A stretch of 64,000 bases of DNA, from contig NZ_BLAV01000001.1 of NCBI RefSeq assembly GCF_009617875.1, forward strand, positions 4,588,001 to 4,652,000, in the 5' to 3' direction. A program made the position numbers and the translations under genes. The first letter of the stretch is position 1. Each line of letters starts with the position of its first letter. Source of the stretch: Prolixibacter sp. NT017 (GTDB lineage: Bacteria; Bacteroidota; Bacteroidia; Bacteroidales; Prolixibacteraceae). Under the pieces are notes generated by a model. It searched no databases. It was not told the DNA's origin and saw only the letters and a program-made list of their open reading frames with translations. Positions 42,976 through 51,727 of this stretch are shown here, one piece after another.

Positions 42976-43010
42976 AAATAAGAAAGAGGCTGCCTTCAAA
43001 AGACAGCCTC
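42976..43010 (-). terminator. Terminator of the 5'-nucleotidase family gene
   Basis: On the minus strand GAGGCTG/CAGCCTC with an 11-nt loop is followed by TTTCTTATTT, about 28 bp past the stop codon. Confidence 0.75.
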
Positions 43011-43037
43011 TTCTATATCTTCCCGGAAGGGCAACAA

Positions 43038-44831
43038 TCAATCGTTGCCACTCTTGCCGAACATCATCGGTTCGTCGACGGCGCGGGCTTTTTTCTCCCA
43101 GGCTTGTGGAATCACTTTCCAGTTCTCCGGATTGACAGGCGTATAAGTTCCCTGTTTTTCCAGCCACTTCATCATGTAGAAGCGCAAATCCTTTTCGGTG
43201 GTGCTAATGCGTCGCGCATTCAACTCGTCATGCGGGATGCCGGCTCCCTCTTCGAGGTGACCGCCGCCGCCATTTCCCCGGTATGAATTCACCGCCACTT
43301 TGTAGATGTGGTTTTCCCGGAAGGGCGTTCCGTCCGACATGGAGATGATGTGTACGCGGTGACCGGCTGGTTTGCGCACATCGACGGTGTACTTGATGCC
43401 GCCTGCCGAATCGAAATTGAAATACGGCTTGGCCAGTGAGTAAGTGCCGCGACCTTTGTTCTCCATCAGGTGGCCCTCTTTGTCCTTGCGGAAGTTAATG
43501 AGGTGGTCATCGGAGCTTTTCATGGTATTGAACCAACCGGCGTATGAATATTCCAGGTATCCTTTGATTTCTTTCCCGGAGAGCTTCATCGTGTAGAGCA
43601 GATTCTCGTATTTGTACAGGCGGAACATGTCGCGGACGTACAGCTCGCCTTTTTTCAGTTGCGTGTCAAAAATGGTGGGAGCCGAAAGGGAAATGTCGGC
43701 GCCGCTTTGTGCGAGCTGCACCTTGTGGATGAGTCCCATAAAGCTGGAGCTACCAAAGAAAGCATCGCGGGTATCGATTTCGGCCGTGAGTTTGGCCACC
43801 GGCTGGTTCACCCATTTTTTCACCTCGTTCACAAACGGTTTAAAGTGCGCCATGTATTCCGGGTCGGGCTGGTAGTTTTTGGAATGCTTCACCTCGGAAG
43901 TTATTTCCTTCTTCCAGGTTTTGTCAAAGCTGTCGTAGGTCAGCTTCATTTTGGCTACCGGAAACTCGCGGGCATGTGCCTGTGGTCCCATGACAAGAAC
44001 TTTCTTGCCGGCAGTGTTGGTCACCCACTTGTTCCACTCGCGGTGGTCGTGGCCGGCAAACACAATGTCGAAGCCGGGTACTTGTTCGGCTACCAGCGCC
44101 GAAGCATTTTCGTTCTTGTAGGTCTTGGCAGTCGTTCCGCCGTAGGTATAATCGACACCCGAGTGGAACAGGCCAATCAGTACATCGGGATGCTCTTTTT
44201 CCTGTATAATTTTTACCCACTTCCGGGCGGTTTCAATCATGTCTTCGAACTCCATCCCTTTCCAGATTTTTTCCGGAAGCCAGTACGGAATGTGCGGGGT
44301 AATCATGCCCAATACGGCAATCTTCACGCCCTCTTTCTCGATGATGGTGTAGGGCTTGAAATACGGTTTTCCGTCGTCGGTGCGGACGGCGTTGGCCGCC
44401 ATCCACGGCATGTGCATCTCGCTGCGCACCTTGTCGTACACGTGATGTCCCGCTTCGATGTCGTGGTTGCCCACGGTGGCGGCGTCGTACTTCATGAAAT
44501 TGTAGACCCGCGCCACGATGTTGGTACTATCGGGCTGCAGGAAATTGGAAAAATATACATCGGGTTCGCCCTGCAGAATGTCGCCGTTGTCGAGCAATAT
44601 CACATCCTGGTCGGGTTTGGCCCGCTCGGCTTTCACGTAAGAATAAACCGATGCCAGCGAATGATTGGCGGTCGTATCGGTCATGAAATTCCACGGGAAA
44701 AGGGAGCCGTGTACATCACTGGTTTCGATGAATTCGAGGTTGACGGTTTTCTTCTGGCAGGAAGAAAGGAGAAGCGTGAGCGAAAGAATCAGCAGCAGGA
44801 ACCTTCCGCGCGCAAGATGTTTCCAGTTCAT
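43038..44831 (-). CDS. Bifunctional 5'-nucleotidase/2',3'-cyclic phosphodiesterase (UshA/CpdB family)
   Basis: 597 aa lipoprotein-type signal (LLLILSLTLLLSSC, Cys about 25). The N-terminal calcineurin-like domain has the five metal motifs: IETSDVHGSLFP, DNGDILQG, VGNHDIEAG, LFHSGVD and AGHDHREWN. The C-terminal 5'-nucleotidase domain (about 340-560) has the nucleotide-stacking aromatic region and GNGGGGHLEEGAGI. It would release phosphate and nucleosides from extracellular nucleotides in the periplasm. A single gene on the minus strand, between the transposase unit and the AT-rich DUF3800 gene. Confidence 0.9.
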   Translation of the reverse strand: MNWKHLARGRFLLLILSLTLLLSSCQKKTVNLEFIETSDVHGSLFPWNFMTDTTANHSLASVYSYVKAERAKPDQDVILLDNGDILQGEPDVYFSNFLQPDSTNIVARVYNFMKYDAATVGNHDIEAGHHVYDKVRSEMHMPWMAANAVRTDDGKPYFKPYTIIEKEGVKIAVLGMITPHIPYWLPEKIWKGMEFEDMIETARKWVKIIQEKEHPDVLIGLFHSGVDYTYGGTTAKTYKNENASALVAEQVPGFDIVFAGHDHREWNKWVTNTAGKKVLVMGPQAHAREFPVAKMKLTYDSFDKTWKKEITSEVKHSKNYQPDPEYMAHFKPFVNEVKKWVNQPVAKLTAEIDTRDAFFGSSSFMGLIHKVQLAQSGADISLSAPTIFDTQLKKGELYVRDMFRLYKYENLLYTMKLSGKEIKGYLEYSYAGWFNTMKSSDDHLINFRKDKEGHLMENKGRGTYSLAKPYFNFDSAGGIKYTVDVRKPAGHRVHIISMSDGTPFRENHIYKVAVNSYRGNGGGGHLEEGAGIPHDELNARRISTTEKDLRFYMMKWLEKQGTYTPVNPENWKVIPQAWEKKARAVDEPMMFGKSGND

Positions 44832-45037
44832 AATTGAATTTTCGATGGGTTTGAAATGTAAATATAGTAAAGGGTTGGAAAGGGGAAATGTTTAGAGAGA
44901 GGATAAAACAACTTTGTCATTTTTATGACATCACTAGTTTACCTATAGTTATATCAAATTCAGAAGTTAAATTATTTCAGATAATTATTACCATCTTTAT
45001 GTTGTGTCGACGGTATGAAATGTAAAAAAATTGGACC

Positions 45038-45898
45038 ATGCTTTATTGGATTGCAGATGATTCGGCTTTTAGTTCTCTAAGAACATTAAAAAATGATGAC
45101 ATACACCTTTTTGGAGGAATTGTTATTGATGATATAAACCTTAGTTTGTTAAGGTTTAAAATTGATGAAGTTAAGAATAAGTATTCTCTTGGTTATTCGA
45201 TTCCAATAAAATGGAATATCACTGTAGTTAAGGAATATTGTAAGAAAATGGGTCTCGAAAATGAATTGGAGATACTTAGAAAACATTCAAATGATATAAG
45301 AAAAGAAATAATTGAGTCTGCTGACGATATTAACTACAAGATAATTATTGCTGCTGTTGAGATAATGAAAGAGAATGATAAATCCGTTAGAGAACTGCAA
45401 TCAGAAATAAAGAGATATGTATTTGGGTATGGGTTGAATCAGTTTGGTTTTGAAGTAAGCATTAGTCATAAACCTGCTATTGTTATTTTAGATTGGCCGG
45501 AGGGAGAAGATCCTAAGCCATTTAATGAAGAATATGCAGCAGCATATTTTGGGGGAAAGTCAACAAGTGGCAAGTTTGAATATAAATGTGGGGCTCTTCA
45601 AAAGCTGAAATTTTTTGATAGTCCGTTGTTTGCTAAAACACTTAATACATCAGCACTTCAATTTACAGATATTATTATTGGAGCTACAAAAGATTATTTA
45701 TTAAGCAAGTTTAAACCTAAGAAAAAAAATCATTTTAAGGATGAAGTGTTTATGCTGTTTAAGCATAAATTTAGAAGTTATCCTAATTTTGAAGATAGAG
45801 GATTATATATCCCCAATACGTCGAGAAACCTTAAAAGTCATATTTTCCCTAATTTATATTTGTCTGCTGATGATGATGACATCTTATTAGATTTTTAA
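45038..45898 (+). CDS. DUF3800 domain protein
   Basis: 286 aa. Features of the DUF3800 (RNase H-like) family: MLYWIADDSAF with an acidic pair at 7-8, FGGIVIDD, a middle Asp in VILDWPEG (about 152), and LQFTDIIIGATKDYL (about 210), where the family has a conserved LQxADxxAG. These Asp residues could form a metal site. Codon use is markedly more AT-rich than in all neighbours (AAA, TTA, ATA, AAT dominate), suggesting recent transfer. Relatives are often found on mobile elements and in phage-defence contexts, but the role is not known. It is alone in its unit and ends at a bidirectional terminator. Confidence 0.65.
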   Translation: MLYWIADDSAFSSLRTLKNDDIHLFGGIVIDDINLSLLRFKIDEVKNKYSLGYSIPIKWNITVVKEYCKKMGLENELEILRKHSNDIRKEIIESADDINYKIIIAAVEIMKENDKSVRELQSEIKRYVFGYGLNQFGFEVSISHKPAIVILDWPEGEDPKPFNEEYAAAYFGGKSTSGKFEYKCGALQKLKFFDSPLFAKTLNTSALQFTDIIIGATKDYLLSKFKPKKKNHFKDEVFMLFKHKFRSYPNFEDRGLYIPNTSRNLKSHIFPNLYLSADDDDILLDF

Positions 45899-45911
45899 GA
45901 TTAAAAACAAA

Positions 45912-45945
45912 AAACCCGAAGCCAAAGACTTCGGGTTTCTCTTTT
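45912..45945. terminator. Bidirectional terminator
   Basis: A perfect 10-bp stem AAACCCGAAG/CTTCGGGTTT with a 7-nt loop has T-rich tails on both strands. It separates the DUF3800 gene from the convergent GDCCVxC gene. Confidence 0.85.
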
Positions 45946-45978
45946 CGTATCTGGAATAAGCAATATTCTAAGATTGTA

Positions 45979-46236
45979 TCAGCAACAGTTCTTTCCTTGC
46001 TGAATTGGGGGACAAGGAACGGTACCATACGAACAATATACGCAACAATCACCTTCTTTTGGCTTTAAAACAGTGTGGCAGTTGGTACATTCGTAAAAGA
46101 AACTGCACGCATTTTCAGGCATCGTTTCTTCCTTCTGAAAACCGCATTCGGGGCAGGTGATGACGGATTTGAGTATGATGGGTTTCAGCTCTTGAAAATC
46201 GGAAAAATCCATTGTTGGTCTATTGTTTTTAATCAT
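45979..46236 (-). CDS. GDCCVxC domain protein
   Basis: 85 aa (or 77 aa from the ATG at 46212, which leaves a more normal leader after the promoter box at 46250). Cys pairs: TCPECGF, then an ECTNC pair, then the family signature GDCCVYCSYGTVPCPP and a C-terminal CC. The GDCCVxC family includes members with selenocysteine; here all positions are encoded as Cys. The CxxC pairs suggest metal or thiol chemistry, perhaps linked to mercury or selenium; function is not established. Convergent with DUF3800. Confidence 0.8.
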   Translation of the reverse strand: MIKNNRPTMDFSDFQELKPIILKSVITCPECGFQKEETMPENACSFFYECTNCHTVLKPKEGDCCVYCSYGTVPCPPIQQGKNCC

Positions 46237-46249
46237 GCGTAATATCTGT

Positions 46250-46257
46250 CAAATATA
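46250..46257 (-). promoter_or_regulatory. Predicted -7 box of the GDCCVxC gene
   Basis: On the minus strand TATATTTG, a full TAnnTTTG match, 14 bp from the first ATG and 38 bp from the second. No good -33 element was found. Confidence 0.35.
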
Positions 46258-46284
46258 GCATAATCAAAAAGTGTTTGGAGGGTA

Positions 46285-46315
46285 AAATAAAAAAGCCGGT
46301 TAAGAAACCGGCTTT
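46285..46315 (-). terminator. Terminator of the initiator tRNA gene
   Basis: On the minus strand AAAGCCGGTTTCTTAACCGGC forms a 7-bp stem with a 4-nt loop, followed by TTTTTTATTTT, just downstream of the tRNA. Confidence 0.85.
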
Positions 46316-46319
46316 GTAG

Positions 46320-46392
<73 letters not shown>

Positions 46393-46590
46393 ATGTAGGC
46401 GTTGAGTATGTTTCTCAAACGCGGTTGCAAATATAGATCAGTTTTTGTGTCCTTCCAAATAAATTCGTGAAAATTCATTGCGATCAGGAGCACATTTGGG
46501 TGTTGTTACTTGATGATGAAGCGGTAGCCGCAAATAAAAAAATTTCTCCTTTTTCTTATTAACTTTGGCAACCAGAGAAAACAGGATGGA

Positions 46591-47457
46591 ATGATTACGG
46601 AAAACCAGAAGAAGCGCCTTCGCTATAAAATGAAGAATCCCCTGCGGATGGTGATTTTTAACGACCAGAATCTGCATACTGTTGGGCAGTTCCGGTTTAC
46701 GCCTCAATCGTTGTTTATGCTCATCGCTTCGGTGGTGATTTTACTGATTGTGGCTGTTATCTTGCTTATCGCTTTTACGCCGCTCAGGGAATATATACCC
46801 GGTTATCCTACCGGAGAAATGCGTCAAACCATTGTGCAAAATGCGTTGATGGTCGATTCGCTGGAAAGCGAGCTGGCTGTGCGCGATCGGTATTTCCGCG
46901 ATATCCGCATGTTGCTGGCCGGCGAAACGCCCCCGGACGAAACCACTTCGCCCGATACCATCGTTCGCCTCGACCAGATACATTTCAAAAAATACGACCA
47001 CGACAGCCTGTTCCAGGATCAACTGTCGCGCGAACAATTTAATCTCTCTCTGAATAACCAGACTCCCGATCGCAAACGCGGCATTTCGGAGCTGTTGTTC
47101 TTCCCGCCAATCAACGGTGTCATCACCAACCACTTCGATGCGGCTTCCGGCCACTTTGGCGTCGATGTGGTGGCGAAAAAGAATACTCGTATCTCGTCGG
47201 TGCTCGACGGTACAGTGGTATTTACCGGATGGACGATGCAGACCGGATATGTGATTGAGATTCAGCACGAGCATAACCTGGTGACGTTCTACAAGCACAA
47301 TTCCGAGCTGCTGAAAAAGGCCGGCGACAAGGTGAAAGCCGGCGAAGCCATTGCCATTATGGGGAATACCGGGATGGAAACAACCGGGCCGCATCTTCAT
47401 TTTGAAATGTGGCAATCTGGTGTACCTTTGAACCCCGAAGATTACATCAATTTTTAG
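46591..47457 (+). CDS. M23 family metallopeptidase
   Basis: 288 aa. One transmembrane helix near the N-terminus (about residues 33-55, LFMLIASVVILLIVAVILLIAF), a short coiled-coil-like region, and a C-terminal LytM/M23 domain. The zinc ligands are complete: HFGVD (H..D), and HLHFE at the end, with the second His in the KHNSELLKKAGDKVKAGE context. So the enzyme looks active, unlike EnvC-type activators. It should cut peptidoglycan cross-links from an inner-membrane anchor. It lies 10 bp before dxr, a common Bacteroidota order. Confidence 0.92.
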   Translation: MITENQKKRLRYKMKNPLRMVIFNDQNLHTVGQFRFTPQSLFMLIASVVILLIVAVILLIAFTPLREYIPGYPTGEMRQTIVQNALMVDSLESELAVRDRYFRDIRMLLAGETPPDETTSPDTIVRLDQIHFKKYDHDSLFQDQLSREQFNLSLNNQTPDRKRGISELLFFPPINGVITNHFDAASGHFGVDVVAKKNTRISSVLDGTVVFTGWTMQTGYVIEIQHEHNLVTFYKHNSELLKKAGDKVKAGEAIAIMGNTGMETTGPHLHFEMWQSGVPLNPEDYINF

Positions 47458-47467
47458 GCGGAACATC

Positions 47468-48625
47468 ATGAAAAACATTGCCATACTGGGTTCAACCGGT
47501 TCTATCGGAACACAGGCGCTGGAGGTGATTGAAAAAAATCCCGACCGGTTCACTGTGGAGGTATTGACGGCCAACAACAACACGAAGTTGTTGATTGCGC
47601 AGGCGCGTCAGTTCAGGCCCAATGTTGTGGTTATTGCCAACGAAGAAAAATACGACGAGGTCCGCGATGCGCTGGCTTCGGAACCGATTAAAGTATATGC
47701 CGGCGCCGATGCGGTGGCACAGGTGGTTTCGATGGGCTCCGTCGATTTAGTGTTGACGGCCATGGTGGGCTATTCCGGCTTGTTGCCGACCATCAATGCC
47801 ATCAATGCCGGAAAAACCATAGCACTGGCCAACAAGGAAACGATGGTTGTTGCCGGCGAGCTGATTGTGCGACTGGCCAACGAAAAGAAGGTGGATATCC
47901 TTCCGGTGGATTCGGAACACTCGGCCATTTTCCAATGCCTGGCCGGCGAGTTCATGAATCCCATCGAGAAAGTGATTCTGACCTGCTCGGGCGGTCCTTT
48001 TCACGGAAGAACAGCGAAAGAGTTGAGAGCGGTTACGCCGGAAGATGCGCTGAAGCATCCGAGCTGGGACATGGGCGCGAAAATTACCATCGATTCGGCC
48101 TCGCTGATGAACAAAGGTTTTGAAGTGATTGAGGCCAAATGGTTGTTCGGCTTAAAGCCGGAACAGATTGACGTGGTGGTGCATCCGCAGAGTATCATTC
48201 ACTCGCTCGTTCAGTTTGAGGACGGAGCCTTGAAAGCGCAGCTGGGCATGCCCGATATGCGGGTCCCGATTCAGTACGCATTGGCTTATCCCGAAAGGTT
48301 AGCCAGCGATTTCCCTCGCTTCCGGTTCTCTGATTACCCGACACTCACATTCGATACACCCGATACCGAAAATTTTCGTAATCTTGCACTTTCGTATGAG
48401 GCTTTGCATCAGGGCGGAAATATCGCCTGTTCACTCAACGCATCCAACGAAATAGCTGTAAAAGCATTCCTCGACAGAAAAATCGCTTTTACCGAGATGG
48501 CGTGTATCAATGAGGCAGTTATGATGAAAACTTCGTTGGTGAATGAACCTTCGTACGAAGATTATGTTGAAACCGATCGGGAAGCTCGCGAAAGGGCTGT
48601 CTCATTGGTAAATGAAAATAGTTAA
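47468..48625 (+). CDS. dxr: 1-deoxy-D-xylulose 5-phosphate reductoisomerase
   Basis: 385 aa. It makes 2-C-methyl-D-erythritol 4-phosphate from DXP with NADPH, the committed step of the MEP isoprenoid route. N-terminal NADPH motif ILGSTGSIGTQALEVI, the ANKETMVVAG loop, the metal-binding PVDSEHSAIFQ and the substrate motif CSGGPFHG, then NKGFEVIEAKWLF, are all present. It sits between the M23 peptidase and rseP; dxr-rseP adjacency is common in many phyla. Confidence 0.98.
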   Translation: MKNIAILGSTGSIGTQALEVIEKNPDRFTVEVLTANNNTKLLIAQARQFRPNVVVIANEEKYDEVRDALASEPIKVYAGADAVAQVVSMGSVDLVLTAMVGYSGLLPTINAINAGKTIALANKETMVVAGELIVRLANEKKVDILPVDSEHSAIFQCLAGEFMNPIEKVILTCSGGPFHGRTAKELRAVTPEDALKHPSWDMGAKITIDSASLMNKGFEVIEAKWLFGLKPEQIDVVVHPQSIIHSLVQFEDGALKAQLGMPDMRVPIQYALAYPERLASDFPRFRFSDYPTLTFDTPDTENFRNLALSYEALHQGGNIACSLNASNEIAVKAFLDRKIAFTEMACINEAVMMKTSLVNEPSYEDYVETDREARERAVSLVNENS

Positions 48626-48646
48626 AAACGATTCGATAAAGATACT

Positions 48647-49978
48647 ATGGTTGTTTTGGTTAAGGCGGCTCAGCTTATCCTGAGTCTTTCGATTCTGGTT
48701 GTCCTTCACGAGTTTGGACACTTTATTTTCGCCAAGCTCTTTAAGTGCCGGGTTGAAAAATTCTACCTTTTCTTCGATCCGTGGTTTTCGCTCTTTAAAT
48801 TTAAAAAAGGCGAAACCGAGTACGGCGTCGGCTGGCTGCCACTGGGTGGTTATGTGAAGATCTCGGGGATGATCGACGAGTCGATGGACAAAGAGCAGAT
48901 GAAACAACCTCCGCAGCCATGGGAGTTCCGTTCGAAACCGGCCTGGCAGCGTCTGTTAATCATGATTGGCGGTGTGCTGTTCAACCTTCTTTTTGCGCTC
49001 TTCCTGTATGCCATGGTGTTGTACACCTGGGGCGAACAATATTTGCCGACAGCCAATGTGAAGTACGGAATCGTCACTAGTGATACCGGTAAAGAAATTG
49101 GTTTCCAGAACGGCGATAAAATATTAAATGTTGACGGCAAGAAGGTTGCTGATTTCACGAAAATCGTTCCGACCATTGTGCTTGAAAAGGCGAGCTATGT
49201 AGAGGTGGAGCGCGATGGCAAGGATGTGAGAGTTCCGATTACGCAGGAAGATATTGCCAAGCTGCTGAATAATAAAAACGTAATGGGCGTCCGGATTCCT
49301 TATTCCCTTCAGGTGCATGGATTCATGAAGAAATCGCCCGCGCGGGATGCCGGAATGGATATTGGCGACAAAGTAGTAGCCATCAACGGACAGCATTTTA
49401 CCTACAACGACCAGTTTGTTGAGGCACTGAAAGATGCGAAAGGCAAAACGGTGGATGTGACCATTGACCGGGACGGTGCGACAAAGACGTTACCGGTGAC
49501 GATTGGTGAGAATGGGCTGCTTGGGGTCGAACGTACCATGATGAACCTCGACAGCTTGTTTACTTTTAAAACACTCACCTATGGCTTTTGGCAATCCATT
49601 CCGGCCGGTGTGACGAAAGGTTTTAATACCGTGGATAATTACCTGAAGCAATTCAAGCTGTTGTTTCAGCCCGAAACGAAAGCATACGAATCATTGGGTG
49701 GTTTTATCGCTATCGGTAACATTTTCCCGGGCATTTGGGACTGGCGTTCGTTCTGGAACCTGACCGCCTTCCTGTCGATTATTTTGGCCGTAATGAATAT
49801 TCTGCCCATCCCGGCACTCGATGGTGGCCATGTATTGTTCCTGCTCTACGAAATTGTTTCGGGCCGTAAGCCCAGCGATAAATTCCTGGAGTACGCGCAG
49901 ATTGCCGGAATGGTGATTCTGTTTGCACTGCTGATTTTCGCCAACGGAAACGACATTATCAAATTATTCAAGGGTTAG
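48647..49978 (+). CDS. rseP: RIP metalloprotease RseP (site-2 protease)
   Basis: 443 aa membrane protease. Zinc site HEFGH in VVLHEFGHFIFAKL (first membrane helix, about 20-34) and the third ligand in NILPIPALDGGHVLFLLYE. Two PDZ domains lie between (about 140-210 and 215-295, the second with DAGMDIGDKVVAINGQ). It cleaves anti-sigma factors and signal-peptide remnants inside the membrane. It starts 21 bp after dxr. Confidence 0.96.
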   Translation: MVVLVKAAQLILSLSILVVLHEFGHFIFAKLFKCRVEKFYLFFDPWFSLFKFKKGETEYGVGWLPLGGYVKISGMIDESMDKEQMKQPPQPWEFRSKPAWQRLLIMIGGVLFNLLFALFLYAMVLYTWGEQYLPTANVKYGIVTSDTGKEIGFQNGDKILNVDGKKVADFTKIVPTIVLEKASYVEVERDGKDVRVPITQEDIAKLLNNKNVMGVRIPYSLQVHGFMKKSPARDAGMDIGDKVVAINGQHFTYNDQFVEALKDAKGKTVDVTIDRDGATKTLPVTIGENGLLGVERTMMNLDSLFTFKTLTYGFWQSIPAGVTKGFNTVDNYLKQFKLLFQPETKAYESLGGFIAIGNIFPGIWDWRSFWNLTAFLSIILAVMNILPIPALDGGHVLFLLYEIVSGRKPSDKFLEYAQIAGMVILFALLIFANGNDIIKLFKG

Positions 49979-50056
49979 TGTGTCATTTCCAGTGGATGAA
50001 GAACATCGTATGAAAAAAATTCTAAATTTGTAACCAAACCTTTAAAACATGACATT

Positions 50057-50275
50057 ATGAACTTATTCGTGATAGCAGGGTTCATTGGCCCGCAGGAAAT
50101 CATTATCATACTGGTCATTGTTCTGCTTCTGTTTGGAGGCAAGAAGATACCGGAACTGATGCGCGGCCTTGGGAAGGGTATGAAAGAGTTTAAAAACGCC
50201 ACCAACGATGAGGGCGGTTCCGAGGAGAAATCTTCGAAGAAAGAGGAGAGTTCGAAAGAGACACTCAAAGAGTAG
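50057..50275 (+). CDS. tatA: Twin-arginine translocase subunit TatA/E
   Basis: 72 aa. A single membrane helix ([17 protein letters not shown]) is followed by the TatA hinge [22 protein letters not shown] and a charged, Ser/Glu/Lys-rich tail. It is the pore-forming component for folded proteins. tatC is not in the window. A weak hairpin (50307-50332, AACCCTGG/CCGGGGTT) lies just downstream. Confidence 0.95.
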   Translation: MNLFVIAGFIGPQEIIIILVIVLLLFGGKKIPELMRGLGKGMKEFKNATNDEGGSEEKSSKKEESSKETLKE

Positions 50276-50547
50276 ACTGAAAAATATTCAGACTGATACA
50301 ACACAGAACCCTGGTTCAGATGAGCCGGGGTTTGTTCGTTGATATTCTTTAACTTTTTTTCCTAAAATGATTTTGTTAATTTCGAATTAACCATTGTATC
50401 ATTTTGTAAGACAACGTTTGATAACCATGCAGCCTTGACCTGACCATTTGTGATTCGTCCCGGAATGGGAACCGGATTACGGTTTTGTCGCAAGGTTGTT
50501 TCTGTTTATTTTCTTATCGAGTCAATAAATCTAAAATATAGCGTATC

Positions 50548-51630
50548 ATGAAGAAGATACTATTTCAACTGACTGTCACCTTTGTATTGGGAGCGATGCT
50601 TTCCTCCTGCGGGGGAGACAGTAATCCAACAATGAAAAATTCTACCGGAAAGCCAGGCGAAATTGTTGTCGTGATTCCTAAGGCTACCTGGGAGGGCGAG
50701 GCAGGCGATACCATCTTTCATTTCCTGGCGCAGCCTGTTGCCGATTTGCCCCAGGAGGAGCCGATGTTGAACGTGGTGCATATCCCGCCGCAGGCATTTG
50801 GCGAGATTTTTAAAACCGGCAGAAATCTTCTGCTGACAAAGATTAACCCTTCGGTGAAAGAACCTAAGATTACGATACAGCGCAATGTGTGGGCGAAACC
50901 GCAGATAATTGTTTCGGTACAGGCGCCCAATGAAAAGAGTTTTACCGATTTCTTTGCCAAAAAGGGAAACGATATCGTGAGCATCTTCGTGAAAGAAGAG
51001 CGGAACCGGCTGATGAAAATGTATGCCGACCGGAAATTTAAAAACGATGCGGTTGCCGAGCGGATGGCAAAAGAGCACCACTTTACGCTCAACGTGCCGA
51101 AGGGATTTGTGGTTTCAGTGGATACGACCAATTTTGTGTGGATTCGTTACGAAACTCCGAACATCAGCCAGGATGTAATCGCTTACTGGTACCCGTATAC
51201 TTCCGATAGTACCTTTACCAGGAATTATCTGCTGAATAAGCGCGATTCGGTCCTGAAGAAAAACGTTCCCGGACCCGATAAAGGCACTTACATGATGACA
51301 GAGCGACAGATTCCCACTCTTTTCCGTGCCTTTAAGCTGAACGGTAATTACACTGCTATGCTGCGCGGGCTCTGGAAGGTGCACGGCGATTTCATGGGAG
51401 GTCCTTTTGTTAGCATCAGCACACTCGACCCGATTCGTGGTCGTGTACTGACACTGGAAGGATTTGTTTATGCTCCGAAGAAAGATAAGCGGGAATTGAT
51501 GAGGCAGGTGGAAGCCATGATTTATTCGGTGCGCTTCCCCGACCAGAAAAAGAACGACAAGATTAACCGGATGGCTGAGATGGGCAACGACACGAGTGCG
51601 CCACCGGTAGATTCGGTAGAAACGAAATAA
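50548..51630 (+). CDS. DUF4837 family lipoprotein
   Basis: 360 aa. Lipoprotein signal ending FVLGAMLSSC (Cys about 21). The mature part begins with KPGEIVVVIPKATWEGEAGDTI and continues with an NVWAKPQIIVSVQAP strand, FFAKKGNDIVSIFVKEERNRLMKMY and a C-terminal RPIR-like segment VSISTLDPIRGRVLTLEGFVYAP, agreeing with DUF4837, a family confined to Bacteroidota. The function is unknown. It has its own unit and a strong terminator. Confidence 0.85.
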   Translation: MKKILFQLTVTFVLGAMLSSCGGDSNPTMKNSTGKPGEIVVVIPKATWEGEAGDTIFHFLAQPVADLPQEEPMLNVVHIPPQAFGEIFKTGRNLLLTKINPSVKEPKITIQRNVWAKPQIIVSVQAPNEKSFTDFFAKKGNDIVSIFVKEERNRLMKMYADRKFKNDAVAERMAKEHHFTLNVPKGFVVSVDTTNFVWIRYETPNISQDVIAYWYPYTSDSTFTRNYLLNKRDSVLKKNVPGPDKGTYMMTERQIPTLFRAFKLNGNYTAMLRGLWKVHGDFMGGPFVSISTLDPIRGRVLTLEGFVYAPKKDKRELMRQVEAMIYSVRFPDQKKNDKINRMAEMGNDTSAPPVDSVETK

Positions 51631-51658
51631 ATTTTCGAAAGCAATTGGGCATAAAAAA

Positions 51659-51692
51659 GAAGAGGCGGAACTAATTATTCCGCCTCTTTTTT
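51659..51692. terminator. Bidirectional terminator
   Basis: GAAGAGGCGGAA/TTCCGCCTCTT with a 7-nt loop has T runs on both sides. It separates the DUF4837 gene from the convergent mqnC. Confidence 0.9.
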
Positions 51693-51727
51693 ATGTGGTA
51701 ACTCTCGAGAGTAAAGTTTCTTTTTAA

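Noticed and set aside
43659..44837. 392-codon open frame on the plus strand, opposite the 5'-nucleotidase family gene
   Set aside because: It is fully antisense to a gene with intact catalytic motifs. Its translation shows no domain, and the openness is explained by the codon use of the opposite strand.
50307..50332. Terminator after tatA
   Set aside because: A hairpin AACCCTGG/CCGGGGTT is present, but its tail (TGTTCGTTG) lacks a T run, so it is mentioned only under tatA.
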